DNA from: Sulfitobacter geojensis
Lineage (GTDB): Bacteria; Pseudomonadota; Alphaproteobacteria; Rhodobacterales; Rhodobacteraceae
Assembly: GCF_000622325.1 (NCBI RefSeq)
Contig: NZ_JASE01000005.1
Coordinates: 1,178,001-1,242,000, forward strand
Direction: 5' to 3'
Length of the DNA: 64,000 bases
In this document: positions 1 through 8,518 of the stretch, in pieces
How positions within the stretch are numbered: the first letter of the stretch is position 1
How the letters are laid out: each line of letters opens with the position of its first letter
Translations under genes and position numbers: made by a program
The notes under the pieces: generated by a model
The model's input: the letters and a program-made list of their open reading frames with translations, nothing else
Database searches by the model: none
What the model was told of the DNA's origin: nothing

Positions 1-29
1 GCGCAATCATTTGAAACTGTCGCTTTCAC

Positions 30-608
30 CTAATGGCGCGCGTTCATCCAGATCAGTTTTTTGACCTGCATGTTGGTCAACTGCAACTGAACCCTCTTGC
101 CCGCACGGGGCCGCGTCTTGGCTTTGAAGGTCACGCTGCGAGCTTCTGAATTGAACGGTTTCACCAGATGCACGTGGTACAGAACCGATCCATCGGCGCG
201 ACACTCGATGCCGGTAATGTTGCCAACATGTGCTCCCTCCGAGCTGACCAAGCGGCGATCATTGGTGTTGCATTCATCGCTTTCGAGAGCGGCAGTTCCT
301 TCAACCGGACCATCGTTCGGGTTGGTTGCCGTTGATGGTGTATTTGTCGGCTCTTCAGGTTCAGGCTCCGGTTCCGGCTCCGGTTCTGGTTCGGGCTCTG
401 GCTCCGGTTCGGGCTCAGGTTCCGGTTCTGGTTCCGGCGATTTGTCGGGATCAGTGCCGCCCTTATCCGGGGACACATCGTCGCCTTTTGAAACGCCTCC
501 CTCTTTGCCACTCACATCCGTGCCATTAATTGCGGCAGCGGGGGCGGCCAGTGTGAAAACCAACAGCGCGGTCGCGGCCAAAGTGCTCATCAATTTCGCT
601 ATGGTCAT
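30..608 (-). CDS. Secreted protein with Glu-Pro repeat
   Basis: A protein of about 192 residues that I do not recognise as a named family. A clear Sec signal peptide (basic start, hydrophobic core, AAPAAA cleavage region) covers residues 1-26. An acidic linker follows, then an unbroken Pro-Glu dipeptide tract, then a C-terminal domain of about 100 residues with two cysteines (SDECN, GIECR). The start at 608 is chosen over the longer frame because AAGGAGG lies at the right distance before this ATG. Pro-Glu tracts of this kind usually act as stiff periplasm-spanning linkers, as in TonB. The C-terminal domain may therefore be held away from the membrane or export site, but this is inference. The gene is alone on its strand. 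Confidence 0.8.
   Translation of the reverse strand: MTIAKLMSTLAATALLVFTLAAPAAAINGTDVSGKEGGVSKGDDVSPDKGGTDPDKSPEPEPEPEPEPEPEPEPEPEPEPEPEPEEPTNTPSTATNPNDGPVEGTAALESDECNTNDRRLVSSEGAHVGNITGIECRADGSVLYHVHLVKPFNSEARSVTFKAKTRPRAGKRVQLQLTNMQVKKLIWMNARH
354..438 (-). repeat. Hexanucleotide repeat encoding (Pro-Glu)n
   Basis: A tandem 6-bp repeat (CCGGAA/CCTGAA-type units on the minus strand) encodes the Pro-Glu tract of the secreted protein. Synonymous changes between units show it is not freshly expanded. The unit length keeps frame when copy number changes, so length variation between strains is expected. The opposite strand reads Gly-Ser and is a shadow. Confidence 0.85.
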
Positions 609-1043
609 TGCAGATATCCTCCTTGAAAAAATCATTTCGCCATCAGCTAAATATTAACGATATGTTAACCTTTCTCGCTCTGGAAGGGATGGAAAAAAGC
701 TTGAGAAACACTCCACTACCGGAGGTTCTCAAGGTTCCAAAATGGGTCACCCCCGCTAAGGTGTTGAAAAATATAGCGCCATTCAGGGGGGTGGCGGAGG
801 CTCAACCGGAAAGCGCGCCGGTTCAATTAGCAACGCCCCATTGTGGCTATTTCGTTTTCAGGATCAATCTCGGTTAAACCGACCTATTGTCCATTTTCCG
901 CAACTCAGGACAGGTGATTCCTGTGATCGTCATCATTTCCCGTGCGTGTCCGGCGGTGTAAATTTTTGCCTGTTTGCAGATTGGGAAAGTAGCGGGGGCA
1001 TATCGTCCCATGCCCCCGCTTTCTGTAAAATCCGGTTACGTTA
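609..1043. other. Intergenic region, no gene recognised
   Basis: 435 bases between the secreted Glu-Pro protein and the small lipoprotein. It holds the upstream region of the former gene and, near the far end, one strong hairpin (991-1020). The short open frames here show no recognisable protein. Confidence 0.6.
991..1025 (-). terminator. Hairpin, probable terminator of the small lipoprotein gene
   Basis: A perfect 11-bp stem (AGCGGGGGCAT / ATGCCCCCGCT) with an 8-nt loop lies about 23 bases past the stop of the lipoprotein gene. The minus-strand 3' side is only modestly T-rich, and the plus strand has TTTCTG after the stem, so it could work weakly in both directions. Confidence 0.55.
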
Positions 1044-1226
1044 TCAAAGGCCTGAAACAGTTGTCGCCAGCGCCTGATTTTCGGCGGCGACCCTTTGTTG
1101 AACCGCTGCGCAGGCATCCAGATTGCCGGCCATGCATGCCGCATCGATCTGTTCGCGTGCAGAAAGCTCTGCCGGTGTTTCGCAGGCGCTCAGGCAAAGA
1201 GCGGCCAGAATGAGATATGGTTTCAT
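1044..1226 (-). CDS. Small lipoprotein
   Basis: A 60-residue protein with a lipoprotein signal: a short basic start, a hydrophobic stretch and the lipobox LSAC, so lipidation would occur at Cys15. The mature part is about 46 residues, with two more cysteines and a predicted helical Gln/Ala-rich tail. It stands alone and has a weak AGAAAG ribosome site. No family is recognised. Entericidin-like and other small envelope lipoproteins share this general layout, but no motif allows assignment. Confidence 0.6.
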   Translation of the reverse strand: MKPYLILAALCLSACETPAELSAREQIDAACMAGNLDACAAVQQRVAAENQALATTVSGL

Positions 1227-1614
1227 TGTCGTTTCTTTCTATTTTTATTCGTGGCCACCGCAGCAAAGGGTCAAATGACTGATTGCATCCGCGTTTTTTG
1301 CTGGCGGTGGGTCTGTTTCGTATTTCGGGTTTGAGTGACGTGAGGCGTTGTGGATGTCTCCTGATCGCAAGTGATGGGATCAGACATCTCGCAAATTTGC
1401 GGTCCCGTCGTCCGTCCCAACAGGCGGGGACACTTCTTGCGCTCGGCCGGTTGGATTGTTCAAACCGATATGTCCTTCCCAAACTAAAAGGACGACATCG
1501 CCACGCGGTTAAGGCAGGTAGTCGGGCAGAACTGCGGAATACGATTTGTTTAACTGTGCGCCCTTCACCATGCTGGCAGGGCCATGCACATTGGGATGAT
1601 GAAAGAGATATTGA
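1227..1614. other. Intergenic region, no gene recognised
   Basis: 388 bases between the divergent small lipoprotein gene and the AraC-type regulator. It must hold both promoters. A long minus-strand frame through here overlaps the regulator and looks random. No hairpin or operator stood out. Confidence 0.5.
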
Positions 1615-2781
1615 ATGATCTTTGAGAACGTGGATGCCGTTGTGAATATCGTCCTGACGGGCATCTGCCTGTTCTGCGCGCATCTGTTGATGCTCAGGCG
1701 GCGCGATCCGGGGGTTTACCTTCCGCTTGCGCTGCTTTTTCTGTTTCAGGGCGTTTCCACTGGTTTCGCGGTTCTGGCCGAGACGTACGATCCCGCAAAT
1801 GCTGGCCTATTATCGCGTATCAATCTGGTGACCGGCGCGCTGGAAATCGCCACTCCATTTTTGTTTTGGGTTTATGTGCGTGCTCTGACCACCGAAGGTC
1901 AGGCCGAGCGCATCCCGAAGCTGCGCAATCACATTGTTCCCATCGTCCTTGTCACGCTGTGCTTCTGGTCGCTTTTGTTCCTGCCGGTTGACCTGCAGGA
2001 GACAGAGTTGAAGGACGACGATCCACGGCTGTTCGCTGTGGTCCTTGTGATCTTGGCGGTGCTGGTCGCGGATGTGGTTTTCAAACTCATGATCGGCATT
2101 TATGTTTACCTTACGGTCCGCCGACTTGTGGCCTATCAAAGCCGACTGAAAGACATCTTTGCCAGCACCGAAAACAGAGAGCTGACTTGGGTTTGGGTGA
2201 TCCTTGCAAGTGCTGGCTTTTACCTGTGTGTTAACCTTGCCTTCACAGTTTTGATCTCTTTCGGAGTTATTACCGAGCAAAGGTACGAGGCAGAGATGTC
2301 GACGCTGCACAGCCTTGCCGTACTGGCATTGTTTTGGGTGATCGGCGTTTGGGGACTTCGGCAGCGCCCGGGGTTGGTTCGCCAGACGGAAAGCGACGCG
2401 CCCGAACCGGAATTACCCCCAGCGCAGAAATATGAAAAATCCGCACTTGATCACGACCGCGCCGAACGGATCGCGCGCAAGATCGAAGCTGCGATGGCCA
2501 AAGACCTTCTTTACCGCGCGCCGGACCTGTCGCTCTGGGATCTGGCCAAGCATATTGGGGTGACATCGCACTATGTCTCGCAAACGCTGAACACGCATCT
2601 GGGCAAAAGTTTCTTTGAGCTTGTGAACGGCTGGCGGATTAAGGATGCGGTCACGCAGTTGACGACGACAGACGCGACCATCCTCGTGATCGCTTATGAT
2701 GTTGGTTTCAATTCGCGCTCTGCCTTCTACAAAGCGTTCAGGCGCGAGACAGGCAAGACGCCCTCTGATCTGCGCGGATAG
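1615..2781 (+). CDS. Membrane-anchored AraC-family transcriptional regulator
   Basis: 388 residues. The N-terminal ~245 residues form about seven hydrophobic segments, and the C-terminal ~105 residues are an AraC double helix-turn-helix. Recognisable parts are the first helix-turn-helix at SLWDLAKHIGVTSHYVSQTL and the second ending in the family signature AYDVGFNSRSAFYKAFRRETG followed by TPSDLR. This layout (multi-pass membrane sensor fused to AraC) is known from bacterial regulators that sense a membrane or extracellular signal. The target genes are unknown. It stands alone and converges on the LuxR gene. Confidence 0.85.
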   Translation: MIFENVDAVVNIVLTGICLFCAHLLMLRRRDPGVYLPLALLFLFQGVSTGFAVLAETYDPANAGLLSRINLVTGALEIATPFLFWVYVRALTTEGQAERIPKLRNHIVPIVLVTLCFWSLLFLPVDLQETELKDDDPRLFAVVLVILAVLVADVVFKLMIGIYVYLTVRRLVAYQSRLKDIFASTENRELTWVWVILASAGFYLCVNLAFTVLISFGVITEQRYEAEMSTLHSLAVLALFWVIGVWGLRQRPGLVRQTESDAPEPELPPAQKYEKSALDHDRAERIARKIEAAMAKDLLYRAPDLSLWDLAKHIGVTSHYVSQTLNTHLGKSFFELVNGWRIKDAVTQLTTTDATILVIAYDVGFNSRSAFYKAFRRETGKTPSDLRG

Positions 2782-2868
2782 CGCTGGCATGTTAACCGTC
2801 TTTGGCGACACGCCAGTTGAAGCGCCAAGCCGTCGTTGCACCCTCTCTTCAAAATAGAAACCGGGCCC

Positions 2869-3582
2869 CTAGATAAGGCCCTGGCGAATTGCGACGGCAA
2901 CTGCGTGGTCTCTGGTGCGGGCACGCAACCGGTGTCTGGCTTTGCGCAGATGCATTTCAACGGTCACTTCTGCAATGCCGAGACGGTATGCGATATCTGC
3001 CGTGCGTAATCCGTCCGCGACATACGCCAGACAATCCCGTTCGCGCGTTGTCAGCGTGTCGAAAGGGTGCTGCGCGCCCGACAGGGACAGCCCGGCAAAG
3101 GTCAACTGACACCACGCACGCCATTCGGGTTCGTGGTGCGCGCGCAGCTCTGCGAACTCTCTGACGGAATGCCGGCTCATCAGGTTCCAGCCGATGCCGG
3201 CCGCTTGGGCGTCTGGGCGTATTGTGACGGACATGCCGGTTGTAATGCCAAGCGTTTCACTGCCCGTTGCAATCAGATCAAGGGCGGGTTTGCCCAGATA
3301 TTGATGGCTCTCTAGGTGTGCGACACCTGTCAGCACGGGATCAATACGGGACAGGCAATTCGCGGCAAACGGGTCGCGACCCGAGCTGACGCTGGCGCGA
3401 TAGTCGTTGTTCCACCGCTGGCCGGCGTTGCTGCGCACGACGGGCGTCCGGCGCTCTGACAGGTCAAGAAAGACAACTTTAGAAAGGCCGAAGCCCGGGA
3501 GAAAACTTAGGGCCGTTTCCCAAACATCATCAGCCCCGCGGACGGAACTGATACGATCCGCCATTGCTCTGATCTGTGACAT
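2869..3582 (-). CDS. LuxR-family quorum-sensing regulator (LuxR solo)
   Basis: 237 residues with an N-terminal autoinducer-binding domain (about 15-160) and a C-terminal LuxR helix-turn-helix (about 172-237: LTTRERDCLAYVADGLRTADIAYRLGI). The acyl-homoserine-lactone pocket residues fall at the canonical LuxR/TraR numbers Trp57, Tyr61, Asp70 and Pro71, while position 85 is Thr rather than Trp. No luxI synthase lies in the window, so it is a solo here. A perfect dyad lies 26 bases upstream of the start. Confidence 0.88.
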   Translation of the reverse strand: MSQIRAMADRISSVRGADDVWETALSFLPGFGLSKVVFLDLSERRTPVVRSNAGQRWNNDYRASVSSGRDPFAANCLSRIDPVLTGVAHLESHQYLGKPALDLIATGSETLGITTGMSVTIRPDAQAAGIGWNLMSRHSVREFAELRAHHEPEWRAWCQLTFAGLSLSGAQHPFDTLTTRERDCLAYVADGLRTADIAYRLGIAEVTVEMHLRKARHRLRARTRDHAVAVAIRQGLI

Positions 3583-3607
3583 TTCGTTCCTTCAGTACAA
3601 TTAAATA

Positions 3608-3621
3608 TAAGGTTTTCCTTA
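3608..3621. promoter_or_regulatory. Dyad TAAGG-TTTT-CCTTA upstream of the LuxR gene
   Basis: A perfect 5-bp inverted repeat with a 4-base spacer in the 128-bp divergent gap between the LuxR solo and the VWA operon. It may be an operator for LuxR autoregulation or for the VWA operon. It is shorter than a classical 20-bp lux box, so the assignment is tentative. Confidence 0.3.
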
Positions 3622-3710
3622 CCTTGCACCAAATCTGCCGATTTGTGACCCTTTAATTTGTATTTTGTCTGTCGCCTTCAGCTTGGGGGCGACTTTTTTA
3701 TAGGTGTTTC

Positions 3711-6344
3711 ATGCGTTTGCTTTATCCCTTGGCCTTTTCGACCCTTCTTGCCAGCGCAGGCGCTGCGCAAGAGCCGGGGCGCGATGTAATGGTTGTTTTT
3801 GACATGTCCGGTTCGATGTGGGGGCAGGTGGACGGCGTGGCAAAGGTTGAGATTGCGCGCGATGCCTTTGGGGATCTGATCACGGATTGGAATAGCAACA
3901 ACACCCGCGCTGGTTTGATCGCATATGGTCACCGCCGCAAAGGCGACTGCTCTGATATCGAACTGCTGGCCCAGCCAGATGCGGACGGGGATATCGCATC
4001 CCTTGTGGCCACCCTCAAGCCGCGCGGCAAGACGCCGCTATCGGATGCGGTGCGGCAAGCCGCGGATGTGCTGAAGTATACGGAAGAGGCCGCGACGGTA
4101 GTTCTGCTTTCTGACGGTGTCGAGACATGTGATGCCGATCCCTGTGCCGTAGGCGCAGAACTGGAAGCGTTGGGGCTGGATTTCACCGCCCATGTGATCG
4201 GCTTTGATATTGCCGAAGGCGACAAGGCGCAGTTGCAATGTCTGGCTATGGCAACGGGCGGCCAGTACTTTGATGCCGCCGGTGCGGATGGTTTGTCCGA
4301 TGCGATGAAAGGCGTCGCCCAAGCCACAGCTGTGGAAGCGCCCGAAGAAGTGCGCGGCAAGGATTTTCAGACCCTGACAATTCGGGTCAAGATGGCGACC
4401 CGCGCGCTCGACTTGCCAGATACTTTTACGATTTACGGAGACGACATCGCGCTTGGAACATTGTCAGATGCGACCGCGGTGGTTCCCGGTTTGCCCATAG
4501 AATTGCCTTTTGGCCCAATACGTTTTCGCGTCGAAGGCCAAGGCATCTTTGGCGAAACCACTGTCGACATTACCGACCAGACCGAAATTATCGAGCTTGA
4601 GGTCACGGATGCCGAGGCCGAATATGTCATCTGGCGCGAAGGGCAGTTGCCGGTGTTGGAAGGGGGCAAGGAACACATCATCCTGTTGAAAAACACGACA
4701 GGTGTTGATCGCAATTCCTTCTACCGTTCATGGCTGTATCCCGCCGGCAGCACCGATCGGGCGCTCGCCCTAAAGGCTGGCAACATCAGCCCCTATGCCG
4801 GCGTTTATCACAGCGTCAGAGTACCATCCCCGCAGATGCCGGGCGATTACGAGCTTGTTCCCACCGCAAATGACGGCACTGAATACGGCCGCATTCCGAT
4901 CAGCTTTGCCGCGACGATTGATCCGGTGTGGCAAGGCCCCCGCGAAGTTGCGCCGGGAGAGGTGTTCGACGCGTTTTGGGCCGGATCAAGCACTCGGCTT
5001 GATCTTTTTCAGTTCCGCCAAAACGGCAAGGCCCCAGCACGCAACTATGGCCAGCGGATGGACAAGGTCGCCACCAAGGACGGGTTCAAACTGACCGCAC
5101 CTGACGTTCCGGGCGTGTATGATTTGGTATTCAGGTCCAGTTTTGAAAACAGTTTCGGGTCGAAAGAAACCGCCCTTGGGGTGATCGCGGTTGGCGTGCC
5201 GTTACCGCAAAGCGATGCGCCCGCAGATAGGGCAGGTGTCTCTGAAACAGCTGGTGCCGACACGAACGGTTTGGCCCGCGAAGCCGATGCGATGGGCGGC
5301 GAAGAAGTCCCACTTTTGCCGGTTGGTGATTTGCACGGGGACTGGAAACTGGTCTTTCGCGACAACCAACGCACAATCCCCCTGATCAAATTCCAACTCA
5401 GCCACGCTAAAGGCGAACCTGCCAGCACCGGCGGGTTGGTGATTGAGGCCAGTCCAGACTGGGGATTTGGCCCGAGGGGTGGTTTCGGGGATATGACGTT
5501 GGCCAAGCGTGACAATGACGGCTTGCTGATGACCATCGAAGTCGCTGGCGACCGTACTGATTTTGTCATGAAGCCCGCTGAAATCGGGTGGAGCACGGAC
5601 GTGTCGGTTGAGGGCGCAAACACCTATCGCGTGTTGCTGATCAAAGCAAAAGACTTGGCCGCCATCGAAACGGCACAAGACAAGGAACCCGTTGATCACA
5701 GCATCATCGCCTTTCTGGAAGATGGGCAGCGGGTGGACAGCGCTGTGGAATGGACCATCAAAGATGTCGCAACCGGCGAGAGTGATAGGTTTTATAGCGA
5801 TACCGGGCACGGATGGGATGAGGGGCGCACACCTGGCACCTATCTGATCACCCCGCGTTCCGGCGAATTGACCGGCAAACACACCGTCACGTTGGGGCGG
5901 GGGCAGCGGGGCGGTAACGTTATTATCATGCGCCCTGAGGGCGAAGGCGACGACCTTGGGCTGGATGCGGATTACTACTGCTCAGAGGGCGAAACATGCC
6001 AGATGACGATCAGAGATATTCCACTCGACTTTACCTTGCCGCTTGGATGGGGCGCGGAGCGACCGATTGCTGACAGGGACCGCACGCCGGTTTTCAATAT
6101 GTCCACGAACACGCCCGATGGCCCATTCTTTGCCACGCTAAACCAACGCCAGCGCAGCGCCGCACTCGGACCATGTGTCGAGATCGTGAATGGCACATTT
6201 TGCCATGACGCCACCGATGATCCCGCGTTGCTGGCGGATATTGAAACGCTCAAACGGTCCTTGTCGTTCAGGGCCACCGGCGTCCTGCTGAACAAAGAGC
6301 GGTACAACGATCTTTTGACCAAACTGACAGGAGCCGCAGAATGA
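3711..6344 (+). CDS. Exported von Willebrand factor A domain protein
   Basis: 877 residues with a signal peptide (residues 1-19, ending in AGAAQ). A VWA domain covers about residues 25-215 with an intact metal-ion-dependent adhesion site: DMSGSMWG, the later Thr of GKTPLSDA, and LLSDGVETCD. The remaining ~650 residues are beta-rich and include an aspartate/glycine-rich central part. Cysteines are scattered (YYCSEGETC near 755), suggesting disulfides and a periplasmic or surface location. VWA domains bind protein partners through a divalent metal. The stop overlaps the next start (ATGA), so the two genes are translationally coupled. Target unknown. Confidence 0.8.
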   Translation: MRLLYPLAFSTLLASAGAAQEPGRDVMVVFDMSGSMWGQVDGVAKVEIARDAFGDLITDWNSNNTRAGLIAYGHRRKGDCSDIELLAQPDADGDIASLVATLKPRGKTPLSDAVRQAADVLKYTEEAATVVLLSDGVETCDADPCAVGAELEALGLDFTAHVIGFDIAEGDKAQLQCLAMATGGQYFDAAGADGLSDAMKGVAQATAVEAPEEVRGKDFQTLTIRVKMATRALDLPDTFTIYGDDIALGTLSDATAVVPGLPIELPFGPIRFRVEGQGIFGETTVDITDQTEIIELEVTDAEAEYVIWREGQLPVLEGGKEHIILLKNTTGVDRNSFYRSWLYPAGSTDRALALKAGNISPYAGVYHSVRVPSPQMPGDYELVPTANDGTEYGRIPISFAATIDPVWQGPREVAPGEVFDAFWAGSSTRLDLFQFRQNGKAPARNYGQRMDKVATKDGFKLTAPDVPGVYDLVFRSSFENSFGSKETALGVIAVGVPLPQSDAPADRAGVSETAGADTNGLAREADAMGGEEVPLLPVGDLHGDWKLVFRDNQRTIPLIKFQLSHAKGEPASTGGLVIEASPDWGFGPRGGFGDMTLAKRDNDGLLMTIEVAGDRTDFVMKPAEIGWSTDVSVEGANTYRVLLIKAKDLAAIETAQDKEPVDHSIIAFLEDGQRVDSAVEWTIKDVATGESDRFYSDTGHGWDEGRTPGTYLITPRSGELTGKHTVTLGRGQRGGNVIIMRPEGEGDDLGLDADYYCSEGETCQMTIRDIPLDFTLPLGWGAERPIADRDRTPVFNMSTNTPDGPFFATLNQRQRSAALGPCVEIVNGTFCHDATDDPALLADIETLKRSLSFRATGVLLNKERYNDLLTKLTGAAE

Positions 6345-7054
6345 AGCGCTTTATCCTCCCGATTTTCTGCGCATTCATCTGCGCGCCCGCTTTCGCCGAA
6401 AATGTCAAAGTCTATATCCCGCGCGACGGGGGCGGTGTGACCCAGAAACCGGCTAATATCAGCGTGCAGGAAGCTGCCATTCTTATGGGTGACAAGGCTG
6501 CGCCCGAAGGTGCTACGGGTATTGTGCTGGAGCGGGGCAAGCCGCCGCGCTGGACGGATCTGCCGCCAAGCGATGTCGACAAAGCTTTTGGCGGGGATGG
6601 CACGCCAGTGACTGAACTGTTGCCAACGGACGACCCCACGGTGCCGGCACCATTGCTCGAGGGTAAGAAGCCGATCGAGGTTTTCCCCGAAGAAAACACC
6701 GATGACGGTCGCATCCGCCCGAACGCCGGTAATTGGATCGGTGTTGTGCGCAGCCAAACGCTGGACGGGTGTGACGGTGCCATCGGTCAAGCGGTCGCAG
6801 CCCAAACCGCGGCGCTGAGCGGACAGTCCATCCAAGGGGTGATTGACGCCGATTTCGAACCGACCAAAGCTGCACCGACCTTAGACTGGACCAAAACCGG
6901 TCCAAATGCGTGGCTGGCCGATTTCAGGGCAGGCGGCATGATGCGGATGCAGTGGGCCATGACAATCAAATCGCCGGACTTGATCGAGAACACCCAGCAG
7001 ATAAACGCGATGAGCTGCACGGCGATCACCAGAATTGACTATCAGCGCCAATAG
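6341..7054 (+). CDS. Exported protein of unknown function, VWA operon
   Basis: 237 residues with a clear signal peptide (basic start, hydrophobic core, cleavage at APAFA). No transmembrane segment follows. Two cysteines (LDGCDG and AMSCTA) could pair. It is coupled to the VWA gene by a 4-base overlap, so the two products probably work together in the periplasm. No family is recognised. Confidence 0.65.
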   Translation: MKRFILPIFCAFICAPAFAENVKVYIPRDGGGVTQKPANISVQEAAILMGDKAAPEGATGIVLERGKPPRWTDLPPSDVDKAFGGDGTPVTELLPTDDPTVPAPLLEGKKPIEVFPEENTDDGRIRPNAGNWIGVVRSQTLDGCDGAIGQAVAAQTAALSGQSIQGVIDADFEPTKAAPTLDWTKTGPNAWLADFRAGGMMRMQWAMTIKSPDLIENTQQINAMSCTAITRIDYQRQ

Positions 7055-7087
7055 CCTGTTCCGCGTCGGGATAGGTGGCTGGCAAAC

Positions 7088-7136
7088 GATCTTGCGCTAA
7101 AACGCTTGCTTTGCCACGCTAGCAAGATCATTTTTT
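7088..7136 (+). terminator. Terminator of the VWA operon
   Basis: Arms GATCTTGC (7088-7095) and GCAAGATC (7122-7129) are followed by ATTTTTTG. An alternative inner stem CTTGCT/AGCAAG ends at nearly the same place. Either gives a rho-independent terminator about 35 bases after the stop codon. Confidence 0.7.
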
Positions 7137-7167
7137 GAAATTTAGATGAGTGAATAAAGGAAGTTTC

Positions 7168-8163
7168 ATGTGGGATTTTAGTATGGGCACTGCGCTCACT
7201 TTGATGCGCAAAACGATGCCGTTCTTGCTGTTTCGGATCGCTGTCTACTTCGGGATCGCTGTGGCCTATGTGCTGGCGACGGGGACCGGCGCGGGCATCG
7301 GGTATGGGGTTGGCGGCTTTGGTGACAATGACTTTCAGGCGTCGACCACAATGTGGGGCGGGATTGCGGGGTTCGGTATTACCGCCGGCATCCTGTATCT
7401 GATGCGTGAATACCTGCTTTATATTGTGAAGGCAGGGCATATCGCTGTGATGGTCGAACTTCTGGACGGGCGCGAACTGCCGGATGGCCAAGGTCAGATC
7501 GCCTATGCCCGCTCCATCGTAACGGACCGGTTCGGGGAGGCGTCCGTGTTGTTTGGGATCGACCAACTGATCAAAGGGGTCGTCAGTGCCATCACCGGAC
7601 TGGTTCAGGGGCTTCTTATGATCCTGCCGATACCGGGCCTTGATAAAGTCATGTCGCTTGTTCGGGCCTATCTCAAACTGGCCGTGGGACTTGTGGACGA
7701 GGTTATCCTTGCCCACAGTTTTCGCACGCGGTCTGAAAACCCTTATGCGTCGGCAAAACAGGCGCTTGTTCTTTATGGTCAGAATGCCAAGCCGATGTTG
7801 AAAAACGCCGCTTGGCTGACCTTGTTCACATGGGGCATTTCGATACTTGTTTTCCTGATGATGCTCGCGCCTGCAGCGGCTGTTGTCTATTTGATGCCAG
7901 GTGCATGGTCCGCGGGGGGCGTGGTATTTGCATTGCTATTCGCATGGGCGGTCAAAGTATCGGTGATCGAACCCTTTGCAATCGCCTGTCTTTTGCAAGC
8001 GTTCTTTACTGTGACAGATGGTCAGGTCCCGAACCCGGAATGGGAGGCAAAGCTGGAATCAGCGTCAACCAAGTTCAAGACTTTGGGTGAAAAGGCGGTG
8101 AATTGGGCAAGTGGCGGGCGCAGTACGCAGACCGCAACCGACGGTGGGGCAGGGGCCTCTTAA
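7168..8163 (+). CDS. Multi-pass membrane protein of unknown function
   Basis: 331 residues from the ATG at 7168, which is preferred to the upstream GTG because AAGGAAG precedes it. Hydrophobic segments occur near residues 17-50, 62-85, 125-150 and 210-270, with a glycine-rich stretch near residue 45. The C-terminal ~60 residues are hydrophilic and probably cytoplasmic. No family is recognised. It follows the VWA operon but lies beyond that operon's terminator. Confidence 0.65.
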   Translation: MWDFSMGTALTLMRKTMPFLLFRIAVYFGIAVAYVLATGTGAGIGYGVGGFGDNDFQASTTMWGGIAGFGITAGILYLMREYLLYIVKAGHIAVMVELLDGRELPDGQGQIAYARSIVTDRFGEASVLFGIDQLIKGVVSAITGLVQGLLMILPIPGLDKVMSLVRAYLKLAVGLVDEVILAHSFRTRSENPYASAKQALVLYGQNAKPMLKNAAWLTLFTWGISILVFLMMLAPAAAVVYLMPGAWSAGGVVFALLFAWAVKVSVIEPFAIACLLQAFFTVTDGQVPNPEWEAKLESASTKFKTLGEKAVNWASGGRSTQTATDGGAGAS

Positions 8164-8518
8164 GCTTGGGAGAGCACCGTTAAAATCATGACACTTGCAG
8201 CCCGCGCAGTGGTGACTCCCACCGCGTCAATGCGGGCTGCAATTCGGCCAGAACCGGTCGAACGGGCGGCGATCATCGCCGTCGTTTTAAAGTGCTTTAG
8301 GCAACGCTGGTCGTTCATGGTGCCCTGACCGCGTTAGGTCCGGTTCCGGTATCGTCGCATTGAAGCGGTTCATGGCCTTGCGCTCGCAACGTTTTCACGC
8401 AGAGTAGGGGAGCCATCCGAGAGGATCGGTTCACGTAGCGCTGGATCAGGCTGGGCGCGCCGTGATGTCCGCACGCATCAGATCACTGTTCCGACCCATC
8501 AATCTAGGATCCCTTTCC
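8164..8518. other. Intergenic region with two hairpins
   Basis: 355 bases without a gene. A perfect 11-bp stem (TTGCAGCCCGC at 8195-8205 with GCGGGCTGCAA at 8232-8242, loop partly self-paired) lies just past the membrane-protein stop. A second short hairpin, CGGCG/CGCCG at 8267-8281, is followed by TCGTTTT and could terminate transcription. The start of the alcohol dehydrogenase gene lies at the right edge. Confidence 0.45.

Noticed and set aside
97..657. Plus-strand frame with a long Gly-Ser tract
   Set aside because: It is the mirror of the Pro-Glu repeat. The minus-strand frame has a signal peptide and a strong ribosome site.
1036..1683. 215-codon minus-strand frame before the AraC gene
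   Set aside because: Overlaps the better-supported small lipoprotein in another frame and lacks a ribosome site.
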